A DNA stretch of 64,000 bases from Methylocaldum marinum (GTDB taxonomy: Bacteria > Pseudomonadota > Gammaproteobacteria > Methylococcales > Methylococcaceae): NCBI RefSeq assembly GCF_003584645.1, contig NZ_AP017928.1:832981-896980 (forward strand), given 5' to 3'. Positions 44,235 to 53,626 of the stretch are shown here, one piece after another (position 1 is the first letter of the stretch; each line of letters opens with the position of its first letter). The notes below the pieces were generated by a model. That model was given only the letters and a program-made list of their open reading frames with translations. It did not search any database and had not been told where the DNA came from. Made by a program: the position numbers and the translations under genes.

Positions 44235-45659
44235 ATGAAATTTTACGACTTGAGCCGGAGCATGTGCGAATGGGAGCGTCTGGACGAATGGCGCGGAAAG
44301 ATCCGCACCGCTCTGGCCGGAAACCAGGCGGGCAAGATTTCGCCGTTTCACCTGCTGTCTTTGCCCGGCATGACCGCGAGCGAGCAGCGGGCTTGCGCCG
44401 AGCTCTGGATGAAGCCGCGCATAGAGGCTTCGGCGATGGAGCGGCTGGACATGGCGTTTACGTTCGGCGTCTCGGCCAGGCCTAAAATTCGTTTGGGCTA
44501 TCTGTCCTGCGATTTTCACGCGCATGCTACATCGTTATTGCTGGTGGAGCTGCTCGAATCCCACGACCGCGAGCGTTTCGAGATCTTCGCGTATTCTTAC
44601 GGCCCGGACGATGGGAAGGGCATGCGCGAGCGCCTCAAGAAGAGTTTCGACCGTTTTATCGATATCCAGGGCTTGTCCACGTCCGAGGCCGCCCAGGCAA
44701 TTCATGGGGACGAGGTCGACATTCTCATCGACCTGAAGGGTTATACCCAGGCTACCCGCACCGCCATTCTCGCCTTCCGGCCGGCACCGATCCAGGTCAA
44801 TTATCTGGGCTATCCCGGCACCCTGGGCGGCGATCTCTGCGATTACATCATCACCGATCGGTTTCTGACGCCGCCGGACAGCGCGGACGACTACAGCGAA
44901 GCGTTCGCTTATTTGCCCGACAGCTATCAACCTCACGGCCGCGAAGGCCCTATCGGTGCAAGGCCGACCCGGGCAGAGGCCGGGCTGGGAGAAGAGGGAT
45001 TCGTGTTCTGCTGCTTCAACCAGGCTTACAAGATCACTCCGGATGTTTTCGACGTTTGGTGCCGGCTGCTGGCCGACGTGCCCGGAAGCGTGCTTTGGCT
45101 GCTCAAAAATGCACTGGCGGAAGGCAATCTCAGGAACGAAGCGTGTCGGCGCGGTATCGCGCCGGACCGGCTGGTTTTTGCTGACGACAAACCGCAAATC
45201 GAACACCTGGGCCGGCTGGGGCTCGCGGATCTGGTGCTGGATACGCTGCCCTACAACGCGCACACCACCGCCAGCGATGCCCTTTGGGCAGGCGTACCTC
45301 TTGTTACCTGTGCGGGTGATACCTTCCCGTCGCGGGTCGCGGGGAGTCTGCTGCACGCGATCGGCCTGCCGGAGCTGATTACCGATGATCTCGAAGCCTA
45401 TTATGAGCTTGCATTTGATCTGGCCACCCGGCCTGCGCGGCTATCCGAGATCAAGCGCAAACTCGCAGGGAACCGGCTCAGTACGCCCCTGTTCGACATC
45501 CGGACTTATACGCGCGATCTGGAAGCCTTGTTCGAAACGATCTGGCAGCGGTACCGCGATGGAGAACCGCCGGCGGCCATAGGAAGGATACGCGAACCGG
45601 AAGGCGAGCCGCTGGATCTTCAGGAAGAGATTGAGCTGTCGGAGTGCGAAGAGTCGTAA
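44235..45659 (+). CDS. GT41 (SPINDLY/O-GlcNAc-transferase-like) glycosyltransferase without TPRs
   Basis: The 474-residue protein covers the catalytic part of GT41 enzymes: KIRLGYLSCDFHAHATSLL (H as in the OGT base region), DILIDLKGYTQATR, the strongly conserved PIQVNYLGYPGTLG, FVFCCFNQAYKITPDVFDVW, and LVLDTLPYNAHTTASDALWAGVPLVT. The usual N-terminal tetratricopeptide superhelix that binds protein substrates is missing; only about 70 residues precede the catalytic core. It may glycosylate a protein or be targeted through a partner such as the small zinc-ribbon protein before it. Cytoplasmic. Confidence 0.9.
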   Translation: MKFYDLSRSMCEWERLDEWRGKIRTALAGNQAGKISPFHLLSLPGMTASEQRACAELWMKPRIEASAMERLDMAFTFGVSARPKIRLGYLSCDFHAHATSLLLVELLESHDRERFEIFAYSYGPDDGKGMRERLKKSFDRFIDIQGLSTSEAAQAIHGDEVDILIDLKGYTQATRTAILAFRPAPIQVNYLGYPGTLGGDLCDYIITDRFLTPPDSADDYSEAFAYLPDSYQPHGREGPIGARPTRAEAGLGEEGFVFCCFNQAYKITPDVFDVWCRLLADVPGSVLWLLKNALAEGNLRNEACRRGIAPDRLVFADDKPQIEHLGRLGLADLVLDTLPYNAHTTASDALWAGVPLVTCAGDTFPSRVAGSLLHAIGLPELITDDLEAYYELAFDLATRPARLSEIKRKLAGNRLSTPLFDIRTYTRDLEALFETIWQRYRDGEPPAAIGRIREPEGEPLDLQEEIELSECEES

Positions 45660-46053
45660 ATTCCGGCGCATGTGCTGCCGCCGAATGTCTGAACCCGCAT
45701 CGGGGAAATCCGCGGGAAGAAGGGAGCCCCGCTCTAATGGAGAACCCAACCCTGATCCCTGCACGCGTTGCGATGCGCGTGACGGCGGGACGGCCTCGGC
45801 TGCGGCCGGTGTCGCACCGGAGGCGGCGGTTTCTTGATTTGCCCTCTCATCTCCCGGCTTGATCCGATCCGGCTACAACGAAGCCGCGCATGCCACAACG
45901 GATTCTCGGCCGTATTTGGGTTGCCTTATCGTTAACCGGTCGGCACAATGTGAAGCTCTACGGTTCCGGGGGCAGCCCGATTCGCCCGTCGTCCATCGTT
46001 TTTTCCCTGCCAGCGCACAAAGCCGCTAAGCCCCGCTTTCGTCCTCAACTGTT
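45660..46053. other. Intergenic region, nothing assigned
   Basis: 394 bp between the GT41 and kinase genes. The open frames are short and lack ribosome-binding sites; no hairpin with a T-run, promoter or repeat stood out. Confidence 0.4.
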
Positions 46054-48432
46054 ATGCCACAGAAAATGCACCCTAAAGCACTCGATTCAGGTTATCGGGT
46101 TCAATGGTTCTCGATAGAGCGCGTTTTGGGTCACGGTGACTTCGGAGTTACCTACCTCGCCCACGATTCGATTCTCGACCGCCATGTCGCCATCAAGGAA
46201 TACCTCCCGGTAAAGCTTGCGCTTCGAGAGGGTGCCGCCCTGGTCCGGCCCGCCATGGAGGATTGCAGTGAGCAGTATCTCGCGGGATTGGAACTTTTCA
46301 TCGACGAAGCGCGCATGCTGGCGAAGGTGGAGCATCCCAATATCGTGCGGGTGCTCAACGTATTCGTCTCGAACAATACCGCTTACATAGTGATGAGCTA
46401 CGAGGAGGGCGAAAGCCTGGAAGCCGTGCTCGAACGCCGTAGAACCCTGGAGCATGGCGAACTCTTCAGATTCCTGATTCCTGTCCTGAACGGACTGGAG
46501 AAAGTCCATGACGCCGGTTTCGTCCATTGCGACGTCACGCCGGCAAATATCCTGCTGCGCAAGGGCGGGAGTCCCGTGCTGCTGGACTTCGGAGCCGCGC
46601 GCCAGTCCCTGGGGGAAAAGACCCAGACTCTCCCGAGCATGCTCTCGCCCGGTTACGCGGCCATAGAACAGTACTACGGAAAAAGCGATCAGTTGGGGCC
46701 CTGGACAGATATTTACGGCCTCGGGGCGACGCTTTACCGTAGCATTGCCGGCATTGCCCCGCCCGATGCGCTGGAACGCAGCCAGAGCGTCATCCTGGCC
46801 TCCAAGGATACTTTCGTCCCCGCCAGGCAGGTTGGCGGACCCCGCTACAGCGAAGGCCTGCTCCGCGCGATCGACCACGCACTCAGCCTGAACCCGCCGA
46901 AGCGTCCGCAATGCATCGCAGCATGGCGTCGGGAATTTTCCCTGGCGCCCGAACTACCCGTCGAGGATGAGCCGATGCGGCCGGATCCGGAGCCACAGCA
47001 GCCACAACCTCAACCACAACCTCAACCACAACCTCAACCACAGCCGCAGCCACAGCCGCAGCCACAGCCGCAGCCACAGCCGCAGCCACAGCCGCAGCCG
47101 CAGCCGCAGCCGCAGCCGCAGCCGGAAAGCGTGCCGGCGGCTGAACCGATCGCCGCCCCGCCGCGGCGGCGGACTACAGGTAGCCGCCGTTCGCAAGTTT
47201 TGGCGATTTCCTCGCTTGTGCTGATCGCCGTGGCGGGACTGGTCTGGTTGAACCGAGGCCTCATCGGCGAGCGCGTGCAGCTGGAGACATCATCAGGTGC
47301 CGAACCAAGCCCGAGCCGGGACGATGCCGGCACCGGCGATCAATCGACGGCAGCTGCGGCTCATGAGATCGCGCCCGCCGAATCCGCCGGCGCGGCGGAT
47401 ACACAGGCCCCGGAAGATTCGCAGGGTAGCCGGGAGGCCCAGGCGGACACGATATTCGAACTCTTGGGCCAGGCCGGCGAGGACATCCGAGCGGGTCGTC
47501 TGATCAGCCCCAAGGACAATAATGCGCTGGTCAAATTCCGTTCGGTGCTCGAGCTCGATCCGGACCAGCCGCAAGCCAGGCAAGGCATTCGGGAGATCAT
47601 CGACCGCTTCGCCGAGCCGGCGCGCGAAGCCATGGCGCGGGAAGACTGGGCGCAGGCGGAGACGCGTATCGACCAGGTCGTGATCGTCCTGCCGGAAGCG
47701 GAAACCCTACGCCAGGAGCTCAATACGCGCCGGGCAGAAGCCGAAGGGAGGAACTCCGGGGCCGAAGCCGCGCAAGCGTCGAGTGCGGAGAATACTCAGG
47801 ATACCCCGCCCGATGACAAGAAAGCGGCGGCCGAGGAGAAGGCATCCGTCAGTAAAGAGGCGCAACGCACGATCAACCTGGCGTGGCGCGCCCTCAAGCG
47901 AAAAGAATGGAATCAGGCCAAGGCGTACATCGATCAAGCCGAGGAAGCGCTGGGCGACGTCAAGGACGTGCGCATCCTCCGGCGCCGGCTGATCTCGCGC
48001 CAGGCCAAGGCCGAGCAGTCGGAACAGGCCGAGGCGACCGAAGCCCGCGCCGAGAATGCGGAAACGTCTGAACGACCGCATCAGCCGGCGGATCAGGCGG
48101 CTGTCAAGATCCAGAGTGCCGCGGCCATTCCCGCTCAGGTTGGTCCGGGTGATACGGTGGAGTTCGTGACCACCTACAACGTGACGCTTCCCCCCGGAGT
48201 CCGGGATACGATGGTGGAAATCACCTGGGTGCTGAAAGCCGGCGGCAAACGCATCGGCCGGGAGGGCTCCGATCTTAAGCTGGCCACGGCGGGCATCAAC
48301 TCGGCTGCGACCGATCTGGCCGTCCCCGGCTACATGAAACCCGGTAAATATACCGTCGAGCACAACGTGCGCGCCGGCGATAGTAACGATTCAACGAGGT
48401 CTTACTTCACAGTCGTGCGCAAGCCTCGATAA
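46054..48432 (+). CDS. Membrane Ser/Thr protein kinase-like protein with Pro-Gln linker
   Basis: The 792-residue protein has a kinase domain (about 12-290): glycine loop VLGHGDFGVTYLA, catalytic Lys in VAIKEYLPVK, catalytic loop HCDVTPANILL and DFGAAR. The loop departs from HRDxKxxN: the Arg is Cys and the catalytic-loop Lys is Thr, while Asp and Asn remain. Residues 314-357 are a pure Pro-Gln repeat. A transmembrane helix follows (LAISSLVLIAVAGLVWL, about 386-403), then a long periplasmic part of Ala/Glu-rich helical repeats and an Ig-like C-terminal domain (VEFVTTYNVTLPPGV). Architecture suggests a sensor with an extracytoplasmic input. Kinase activity may be reduced. Confidence 0.85.
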   Translation: MPQKMHPKALDSGYRVQWFSIERVLGHGDFGVTYLAHDSILDRHVAIKEYLPVKLALREGAALVRPAMEDCSEQYLAGLELFIDEARMLAKVEHPNIVRVLNVFVSNNTAYIVMSYEEGESLEAVLERRRTLEHGELFRFLIPVLNGLEKVHDAGFVHCDVTPANILLRKGGSPVLLDFGAARQSLGEKTQTLPSMLSPGYAAIEQYYGKSDQLGPWTDIYGLGATLYRSIAGIAPPDALERSQSVILASKDTFVPARQVGGPRYSEGLLRAIDHALSLNPPKRPQCIAAWRREFSLAPELPVEDEPMRPDPEPQQPQPQPQPQPQPQPQPQPQPQPQPQPQPQPQPQPQPQPQPQPESVPAAEPIAAPPRRRTTGSRRSQVLAISSLVLIAVAGLVWLNRGLIGERVQLETSSGAEPSPSRDDAGTGDQSTAAAAHEIAPAESAGAADTQAPEDSQGSREAQADTIFELLGQAGEDIRAGRLISPKDNNALVKFRSVLELDPDQPQARQGIREIIDRFAEPAREAMAREDWAQAETRIDQVVIVLPEAETLRQELNTRRAEAEGRNSGAEAAQASSAENTQDTPPDDKKAAAEEKASVSKEAQRTINLAWRALKRKEWNQAKAYIDQAEEALGDVKDVRILRRRLISRQAKAEQSEQAEATEARAENAETSERPHQPADQAAVKIQSAAAIPAQVGPGDTVEFVTTYNVTLPPGVRDTMVEITWVLKAGGKRIGREGSDLKLATAGINSAATDLAVPGYMKPGKYTVEHNVRAGDSNDSTRSYFTVVRKPR
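46993..47124 (+). repeat. 44-codon Pro-Gln simple repeat in the kinase gene
   Basis: The tract alternates CCN and CAR codons. Its first third is built on a 12-bp unit with CAACCTCAACCA and the remainder on CAGCCGCAGCCA/CAGCCG, so it shows two expansion episodes. Slippage by a whole repeat unit would keep the frame and change only linker length. Confidence 0.95.
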
Positions 48433-48497
48433 GCGCCGGATGAAAACGCACCAAGCGAAGTCCGGGAAACAGGGGCGGACTGAAAAATGAATCCACG

Positions 48498-50123
48498 TCA
48501 AAAGAACGAACGTCCGCTAACGGCCTTTAATGCCCGAACCAGCCAGCGGTAGCGGCGAACGGCGCGCCAGGTTTCCGGTTCCACATGGTTTTCCGGTCCG
48601 AAAGCGACAATCGGGGCGCCATCTTGGTCGCGTCGAGGACGGCCCTGGTCGTCGCGGGCAATGCGGTATTCGTAGACGGTCGGCGGACCGGCGGCGATGA
48701 GCCCGCCTCCGGTTTCCAGCAGTTGGCCGGCAAGCCGGCCGGACCATACCGCAGCAACCAGCTCGCTGTTGATGGCCAGGCTGAGCGGGTCGAGGTTGTA
48801 AGTCCCCAGAAGACCGAGCCGGTCGTCGATGACGCCGAACTTGCCGTGCAAATTGTGGCGGTCTCCGGCAACGAACAGGCGCAGTGTCGAAACCCGCGCC
48901 ATGAGTTCCGGCCATTGTTCGAGGAAAAAAGCCTGGCTGAGCGGGTTATCGCTGGACACGGGACTGTTGGTGAGAATCGTGATTTCGACCCCGCGCCGGG
49001 CCGCGTCTTCCAATAGCCTGACGGCTTGTTCCGTCAGGACCAGGTATGGATTGGCGATGAAAATCGATTTCTTCGCGCCGCGCACCAGCCATGCGAGGCC
49101 GGAGGTGATCGGATCGTCGGTCCGGATCAGGCGGGTGCGGCTGTCGAGAAGTTGAACCTGGGCCTGCACCGATTCAGGCGCCTCTCTGGCCAAAGCGCCG
49201 CGCAGCTTGGGATGGGCGTGGAGCTCGTCGATCCAGGGCAATTGGCGTTCCCTGGTCCCGACCGATACGGCTTCCGGTAGGGATTCGCCGCGCAGCCAGC
49301 AATCCATGGCCTGGTAAGCGAGCAGCAAGTCGTTTTCGGAATCGAGCAGATCCACCATCTCGCGGCTGACCGCGCGAGCTTCCCCGCCGTCGTACTGAGC
49401 CTCGAACACGGCTTCGAGCACCGCGCCGGCGCCTCGTCCGGTCAATACCGTATCGGCATCGCGAAAGGCCTTGGGGTCGACGCCCGGATCGGCAAAGTAT
49501 TCGACGGCGATATTGCGCCCGCCGATCAGACCGTGAACGCCGTCCGCGAGGAGCATCTTGTCGTGATCGCTGGCGGCGATGGCAGCGGGGTTCAGGGTAA
49601 GGAAAGCGTCCTGGAAACGGTAGCGCAGGGGACGGTAAAGCTTTGCCGTGACGTTGGCGGTTTGTACCAGGGTATCGAGGTAATCGTTGCCTTGCACGTC
49701 GCGCGACATGGTCGTGCCTATGGCGTCGAGCAGCACCCGCACCGTCAAACCCTGCTTGGCCTTGTGAACCAGGTGGCCGAGGAAAGCGATGCCGAAGACA
49801 TCCTGCTCGAGAATAAAATAACTGATGTCGAGACGCTTTCGAGCATTGGCCAGGAGACGCCAGCGCTCGACCCAGGCCATGGTGTTGTCGTCCAGCAGAG
49901 TCACGTTCGATACGGCGGCGCCTTCCGCGGGGAGAGATTCGAATATGTCGTACAGCGATCCGTCACGGATGCCGGGCGGCTTGTCGGCAGCGGACGTGGC
50001 GGCGGGTTCAGGGAACTGAACCTCGAGGAGCAGATGCCCCATGAACCAGAGCGCCGTGACACCGGCCAGCGCAATCATGAGGAAACGGCCGAACCGGAAA
50101 GCTCGACGTCCGGAGCGTTTCAT
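48498..50123 (-). CDS. Phospholipase D/cardiolipin-synthase-like protein
   Basis: From ATG 50123 (AAGGA 6 nt upstream) the product has 541 residues with an N-terminal membrane helix (FLMIALAGVTALWFMGHLLL). Two HKD motifs are complete: HDKMLLADGVHGLIGGRN and HGKFGVIDDRLGLLGTYN. The layout with a large insertion and periplasmic orientation resembles the YmdC/ClsC group of PLD proteins, which make cardiolipin or transfer phosphatidyl groups. Its neighbours upstream on the same strand are an EEP-family phosphodiesterase, a nucleotidyltransferase and a metallophosphoesterase. An upstream extension to 50234 is unsupported. Confidence 0.9.
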   Translation of the reverse strand: MKRSGRRAFRFGRFLMIALAGVTALWFMGHLLLEVQFPEPAATSAADKPPGIRDGSLYDIFESLPAEGAAVSNVTLLDDNTMAWVERWRLLANARKRLDISYFILEQDVFGIAFLGHLVHKAKQGLTVRVLLDAIGTTMSRDVQGNDYLDTLVQTANVTAKLYRPLRYRFQDAFLTLNPAAIAASDHDKMLLADGVHGLIGGRNIAVEYFADPGVDPKAFRDADTVLTGRGAGAVLEAVFEAQYDGGEARAVSREMVDLLDSENDLLLAYQAMDCWLRGESLPEAVSVGTRERQLPWIDELHAHPKLRGALAREAPESVQAQVQLLDSRTRLIRTDDPITSGLAWLVRGAKKSIFIANPYLVLTEQAVRLLEDAARRGVEITILTNSPVSSDNPLSQAFFLEQWPELMARVSTLRLFVAGDRHNLHGKFGVIDDRLGLLGTYNLDPLSLAINSELVAAVWSGRLAGQLLETGGGLIAAGPPTVYEYRIARDDQGRPRRDQDGAPIVAFGPENHVEPETWRAVRRYRWLVRALKAVSGRSFF

Positions 50124-50331
50124 GGCCATCCTTGCATGTTCTGATACGGATTTTATCGTTCCAAGGGGGGACAAGCCTTCGTAGGTCCGAAATCCTTTGC
50201 CGACGGACCTCTCGGCTCGACATCGGCAAAGCATGGCCGATCTACGACCGTGCCGCGGTAGGTCGTGAATCGCTGTGCGACATTACGCCGCTCGGCCCGC
50301 GGGAGAGAAAACGAGGCAGTCTTTCGCCACC

Positions 50332-51594
50332 TCAATGAGTGTCCCTTGATCCTTGACCGATGGCTGCGAGGATGCTCACGAAACCGGTGTTCGCTTTTAG
50401 CCATTCCAGTACCCGCTCCTTGTCGGGGAATTGTTCCGGAAGGTCGCAGTCCATGAGTCGGGTCAACTGACGCCGGCGCAGGGCTTCGTGCCAGCGGATG
50501 AAGGCGGACTTCGCTTCGGGCGTCAGCCAACTGTAGGTGACGAATAACCCGCGGTGGTCCGATTCGTCGGACCCTATGACCCGGACCGCTAGCGGTACGA
50601 GATCCGGGGTTGCGAAAGATCCGTCCAGAGGCCATTCCGGCGAAAGCGCGGGAAAGGTGGCCCAGCCGGAAAGATCGTCTGTGCCTTCGCGCGCAGCGGC
50701 GACTACCCGTGCATCGGTGAGGTCGCCGCTGGTCAGCACGTCGTGAGTGCGGTCGGCGGCCAGGTGAGGGCGTTTGTAGGTCAGGGCGGTCGGAACCGTG
50801 TTCATATCGCCCATCAGAATGGAAGTCCGTCCCGGTGCGACGAATCGTTGCAGCAGATCGGCGGCCTGCGTTTCCCGGCGTGTCGGGTTGAAGGCCTCGA
50901 GATGAGTGACCAGGAATTCCACCGGTTCGCCGAAGAAGCGAATGCTTACCTGAAGCAACCCGCGCGGCTCGCTCAAGACCCGGTCGAGGATACCTGTCGG
51001 AAAGGCCGAGGCATAGCGGGTCGTCGGCGTGTCTTCGAGCCGTTGAGCGTTCGCGGTCAGAGGCGAGTGCCGAACCAGCACGGCGTTACCGAAACGCACC
51101 TCCAGCCCCGGCACATCCCGGCGCCAAGTCTCGCCGCGGGCCACGGTGTAGGCGTGTCCGGTGCGGTGTTCGAGTTCGGCCGCCAGGAAAGCGGCCTGGT
51201 CGATCCCGCCGCTGCGCCGCGAGCCGAAGTCCACCTCGTTGAGTGCGACGATGTCGACCGCGGTTTCCGGTGAGGCCTCGGCGATTCGGTCGGCGATGTT
51301 CCTAAGATTGCGTTCGACCTCCGTGCGGACGGCAAAAGCTCGCCAGCGAGGGCCCAGTCCGGAATGCAGGTTGTACGTGACGACCCTGAGCGCGGGAAGA
51401 GCGGTACGCGTTTCCAGTTGTGGAAACGGAGCGGCATACTCCCAGTCGTTCGGCTGAGCGGCACAGAAAGAAGGATCTTCCGGACGCCCGAACGTGCTCG
51501 CCAATTGATATCCATCCCAGAAATCGGTCACGGTCGTTAGGGTCAAAGCGCCGGATAGGGCGGTTAGCAGGATCGTTCGAAAAAAACGGAACAC
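50332..51594 (-). CDS. Endonuclease/exonuclease/phosphatase (EEP) family protein, membrane-targeted
   Basis: The GTG start at 51594 gives 420 residues with an N-terminal hydrophobic segment (RTILLTALSGALTLTTV). The EEP fold motifs are present: VVTYNLHSGLG, VALNEVDFGS (metal Glu), SILMGDMNTVP (Asp/Asn) and GSDESDHRGLFVTY (His). Such proteins cleave phosphodiesters of nucleic acids or lipids; a signal or anchor suggests an extracytoplasmic, lipid-directed enzyme. The C-terminal 80 residues beyond the catalytic core are unfamiliar. About 200 bp before the PLD gene. Confidence 0.88.
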   Translation of the reverse strand: MFRFFRTILLTALSGALTLTTVTDFWDGYQLASTFGRPEDPSFCAAQPNDWEYAAPFPQLETRTALPALRVVTYNLHSGLGPRWRAFAVRTEVERNLRNIADRIAEASPETAVDIVALNEVDFGSRRSGGIDQAAFLAAELEHRTGHAYTVARGETWRRDVPGLEVRFGNAVLVRHSPLTANAQRLEDTPTTRYASAFPTGILDRVLSEPRGLLQVSIRFFGEPVEFLVTHLEAFNPTRRETQAADLLQRFVAPGRTSILMGDMNTVPTALTYKRPHLAADRTHDVLTSGDLTDARVVAAAREGTDDLSGWATFPALSPEWPLDGSFATPDLVPLAVRVIGSDESDHRGLFVTYSWLTPEAKSAFIRWHEALRRRQLTRLMDCDLPEQFPDKERVLEWLKANTGFVSILAAIGQGSRDTH

Positions 51595-51693
51595 GTTCGG
51601 TCAGTGAATCAGGGGGCGAAACGCGGTATCGGATCTCGGCTCGTGGCGTTCGGGATTGCCGGTTTGAGCGGGTACGGGGTCGATCATTCGGAT

Positions 51694-52515
51694 CTAGTCC
51701 TTGATGTCGATGGCCGCCGTCCAGTGGGCGATGTTTTCATGGCTCATTCGGCCCGTGGGTTGCAGGCGCGCATCTTCGTAGCCCCAGCGCATGACGTCGG
51801 TCAGATACTGTTCGCGGGAGAGCAGCGTACCCTGGCAGAGACGCTCCGAGGGAGGTGCGCCGCGAATTTCGTCGGCCAGCAGGGCGAGCAACCGGTGCAT
51901 GACCCAGTCCGGAATTCGGCCTCGTTCGGCGGGATAAATGAATCCGAACAGAATCAGGTGGCTGAGCAGTACACGCCAATAGGCCCCGAAGCGGTCCATC
52001 AGCCTTGTCCAGTTCAACCGATCGGCACACACGCGGAGAATGTGCGCAATGTCGGCGCCATCATAACGCTCGCGTTCCAATACGAAGGATTTCGACCAGA
52101 TGATTTCTTCGATGGGACAAAGTAATACGGGCACGCCGAGTATGTCGCGCCGGCATGCGTTTTCGAACCACGCGTCATCGACCATACAAATCCCGTTTCC
52201 CGAACTGAAAATGATGTCGATGAAGTATTCCCCGTAATAAGCCTTGGCGAGCCAATGCGGATATGTGACGTCGGCCTGATAACCAGCGTTTACCAGGATG
52301 CCGATGATGCGGTCGCGGTCCCCGGGTTTGACGAAGATGTCCAGATCCTTGGTGTGGCGCGATATCCCGGTGTAGCACTCCAAAGCATAGGCGCCGCCGA
52401 CCAGAAACGGAACCTTGGCGTCGTTGAGCAGCGTCAGCCCGTGGCGGTAGAACGCCCGCCCTGTAGGGTCGATGACCGGTTGGCTGCTGTTGGGCGGTGG
52501 CAGGAGGGTATTCAT
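51694..52515 (-). CDS. Nucleotidyltransferase-fold protein (Pol-beta type)
   Basis: The 273-residue protein has the minimal nucleotidyltransferase signature: VGGAYALECYTG (GG/S loop) followed by KDLDIFVKP (DxD metal site) and a third acidic residue in YFIDIIF. Similar stand-alone proteins are annotated as nucleotidyltransferase-family proteins and some act as toxin or aminoglycoside-type transferases; no specific role can be assigned. It ends 100 bp before the EEP gene and begins 10 bp after the metallophosphoesterase gene, so it belongs to the same transcription unit. Confidence 0.78.
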   Translation of the reverse strand: MNTLLPPPNSSQPVIDPTGRAFYRHGLTLLNDAKVPFLVGGAYALECYTGISRHTKDLDIFVKPGDRDRIIGILVNAGYQADVTYPHWLAKAYYGEYFIDIIFSSGNGICMVDDAWFENACRRDILGVPVLLCPIEEIIWSKSFVLERERYDGADIAHILRVCADRLNWTRLMDRFGAYWRVLLSHLILFGFIYPAERGRIPDWVMHRLLALLADEIRGAPPSERLCQGTLLSREQYLTDVMRWGYEDARLQPTGRMSHENIAHWTAAIDIKD

Positions 52516-52525
52516 AAATGTTGAT

Positions 52526-53326
52526 CTAACCCGGCAGGGAGTATGGCTTGGAATTGAACGAGTGATTTTCGGTCGCCGCGGATGCTTCGGCCGGAAGCTC
52601 GATCAGCCGGACCGGGGGAGCCTCCGGGAAGGCGCGCCGCAACACCGGCAGGGCGACGTTATAAACCGGGATGTTGCCGCCGGTTTTTCCCATGGGCTGC
52701 CCGCGATGGGCGTGCCCATGAAACACCGCGGTCGCCGAATAACGATTCAAGGGCTCTTCGAGTCGGCTCGATCCCAGGAACGGATAGATTTCGACGGGTT
52801 CGCCCTCGACCGTGGCCTTGATCGGCGCATAGTGGAGCAGGGCGATTCGCTGCCGGGTCCGTAGTTTGGCGAGAGCCGACTCCAGCTTCAGCGATTCTTC
52901 CACGGTCTCGTGTACGAACTGCTTCAATGTACTTTCGCCCCAGGGTTGCAGTGCGTGCTCGCCGAAGCCGCCGGCGAAACCCTTGACGCCGGCAAAGCCG
53001 ATACCGTGCACCTCGTGGGCTTCGCCATCGAGCATGATGATTCCGGCGTCGGCAAAAATATGCCGCACATCGTCCACCCGGCCCGCTTCGTATTCATGGT
53101 TGCCGAGCACGCCGACCATGGGGATTCTGATGCCGGCGGTCAACTCCTTGGCGAAAAGCCGGGCCTCCTCCGGCCGCCCGTCGTCCACGATATCGCCGCA
53201 GAGCAGCAAAATATCCGCATTTTCGGAGACGTAGGCGCAAATGTTCTGGAGCTGGCCTTGGGAAGACAGGGTGTAGTGAATATCGCCCACTGCCGCTATG
53301 CGGACCGTTTGTCTGTCTGGGGGCAT
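52526..53326 (-). CDS. Calcineurin-like metallophosphoesterase
   Basis: The 266-residue protein has all metallophosphoesterase blocks in order: AVGDIHYTL (D-x-H), LLCGDIVDDG (GDxxD), GVLGNHEYEAG (GNHE) and HGHAHRGQP (GHxH). It hydrolyses phosphodiesters or monoesters with a dinuclear metal site; the substrate is unknown. Lead gene of the four-gene minus-strand cluster. No signal peptide, so cytoplasmic. Confidence 0.92.
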   Translation of the reverse strand: MPPDRQTVRIAAVGDIHYTLSSQGQLQNICAYVSENADILLLCGDIVDDGRPEEARLFAKELTAGIRIPMVGVLGNHEYEAGRVDDVRHIFADAGIIMLDGEAHEVHGIGFAGVKGFAGGFGEHALQPWGESTLKQFVHETVEESLKLESALAKLRTRQRIALLHYAPIKATVEGEPVEIYPFLGSSRLEEPLNRYSATAVFHGHAHRGQPMGKTGGNIPVYNVALPVLRRAFPEAPPVRLIELPAEASAATENHSFNSKPYSLPG

Positions 53327-53508
53327 GGCTGTTTCAGGAATCGCCGTCGGCGCAACGCTGGTGTCGTTAAATCAGAGACCATGCCGCAATGCAAAAGTGC
53401 CCGCGAGAGTAGTGCCGGCGGGCCGCGCTTTCAATGCCGGCGCGGTTCTCGGTGGATTCCTCGCCGATCCGCTGCCGAACCTTCGTTGAGCCGTAGTGAC
53501 TGTGCGTA

Positions 53509-53590
53509 AAGAAAGTACAGTCCTCTTCGAATCGCCCTCACCCGATCCCTCTCCCGGATGGAGAGGGGGCTCCTGTGGCTTTACTTTCTT
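53509..53590. repeat. Nested inverted-repeat element (REP-like) between genes
   Basis: Outer arms AAGAAAGTA/TACTTTCTT enclose an inner perfect 8-bp hairpin CCCTCTCC-CGGAT-GGAGAGGG. The inner part is of the CCCTCACCC...CCCTCTCCC type common in proteobacterial intergenic DNA. It may act as a terminator for the histidine kinase gene, which ends at 53627 on the minus strand. Confidence 0.55.
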
Positions 53591-53626
53591 GACTATTAAT
53601 ATCCGGCAAGGCTCGGTCCTGCCGAG

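Noticed and set aside
46993..47124. Possible CRISPR or other functional repeat array in the Pro-Gln tract
   Set aside because: It is an in-frame simple sequence repeat coding for alternating Pro and Gln within a clear gene.
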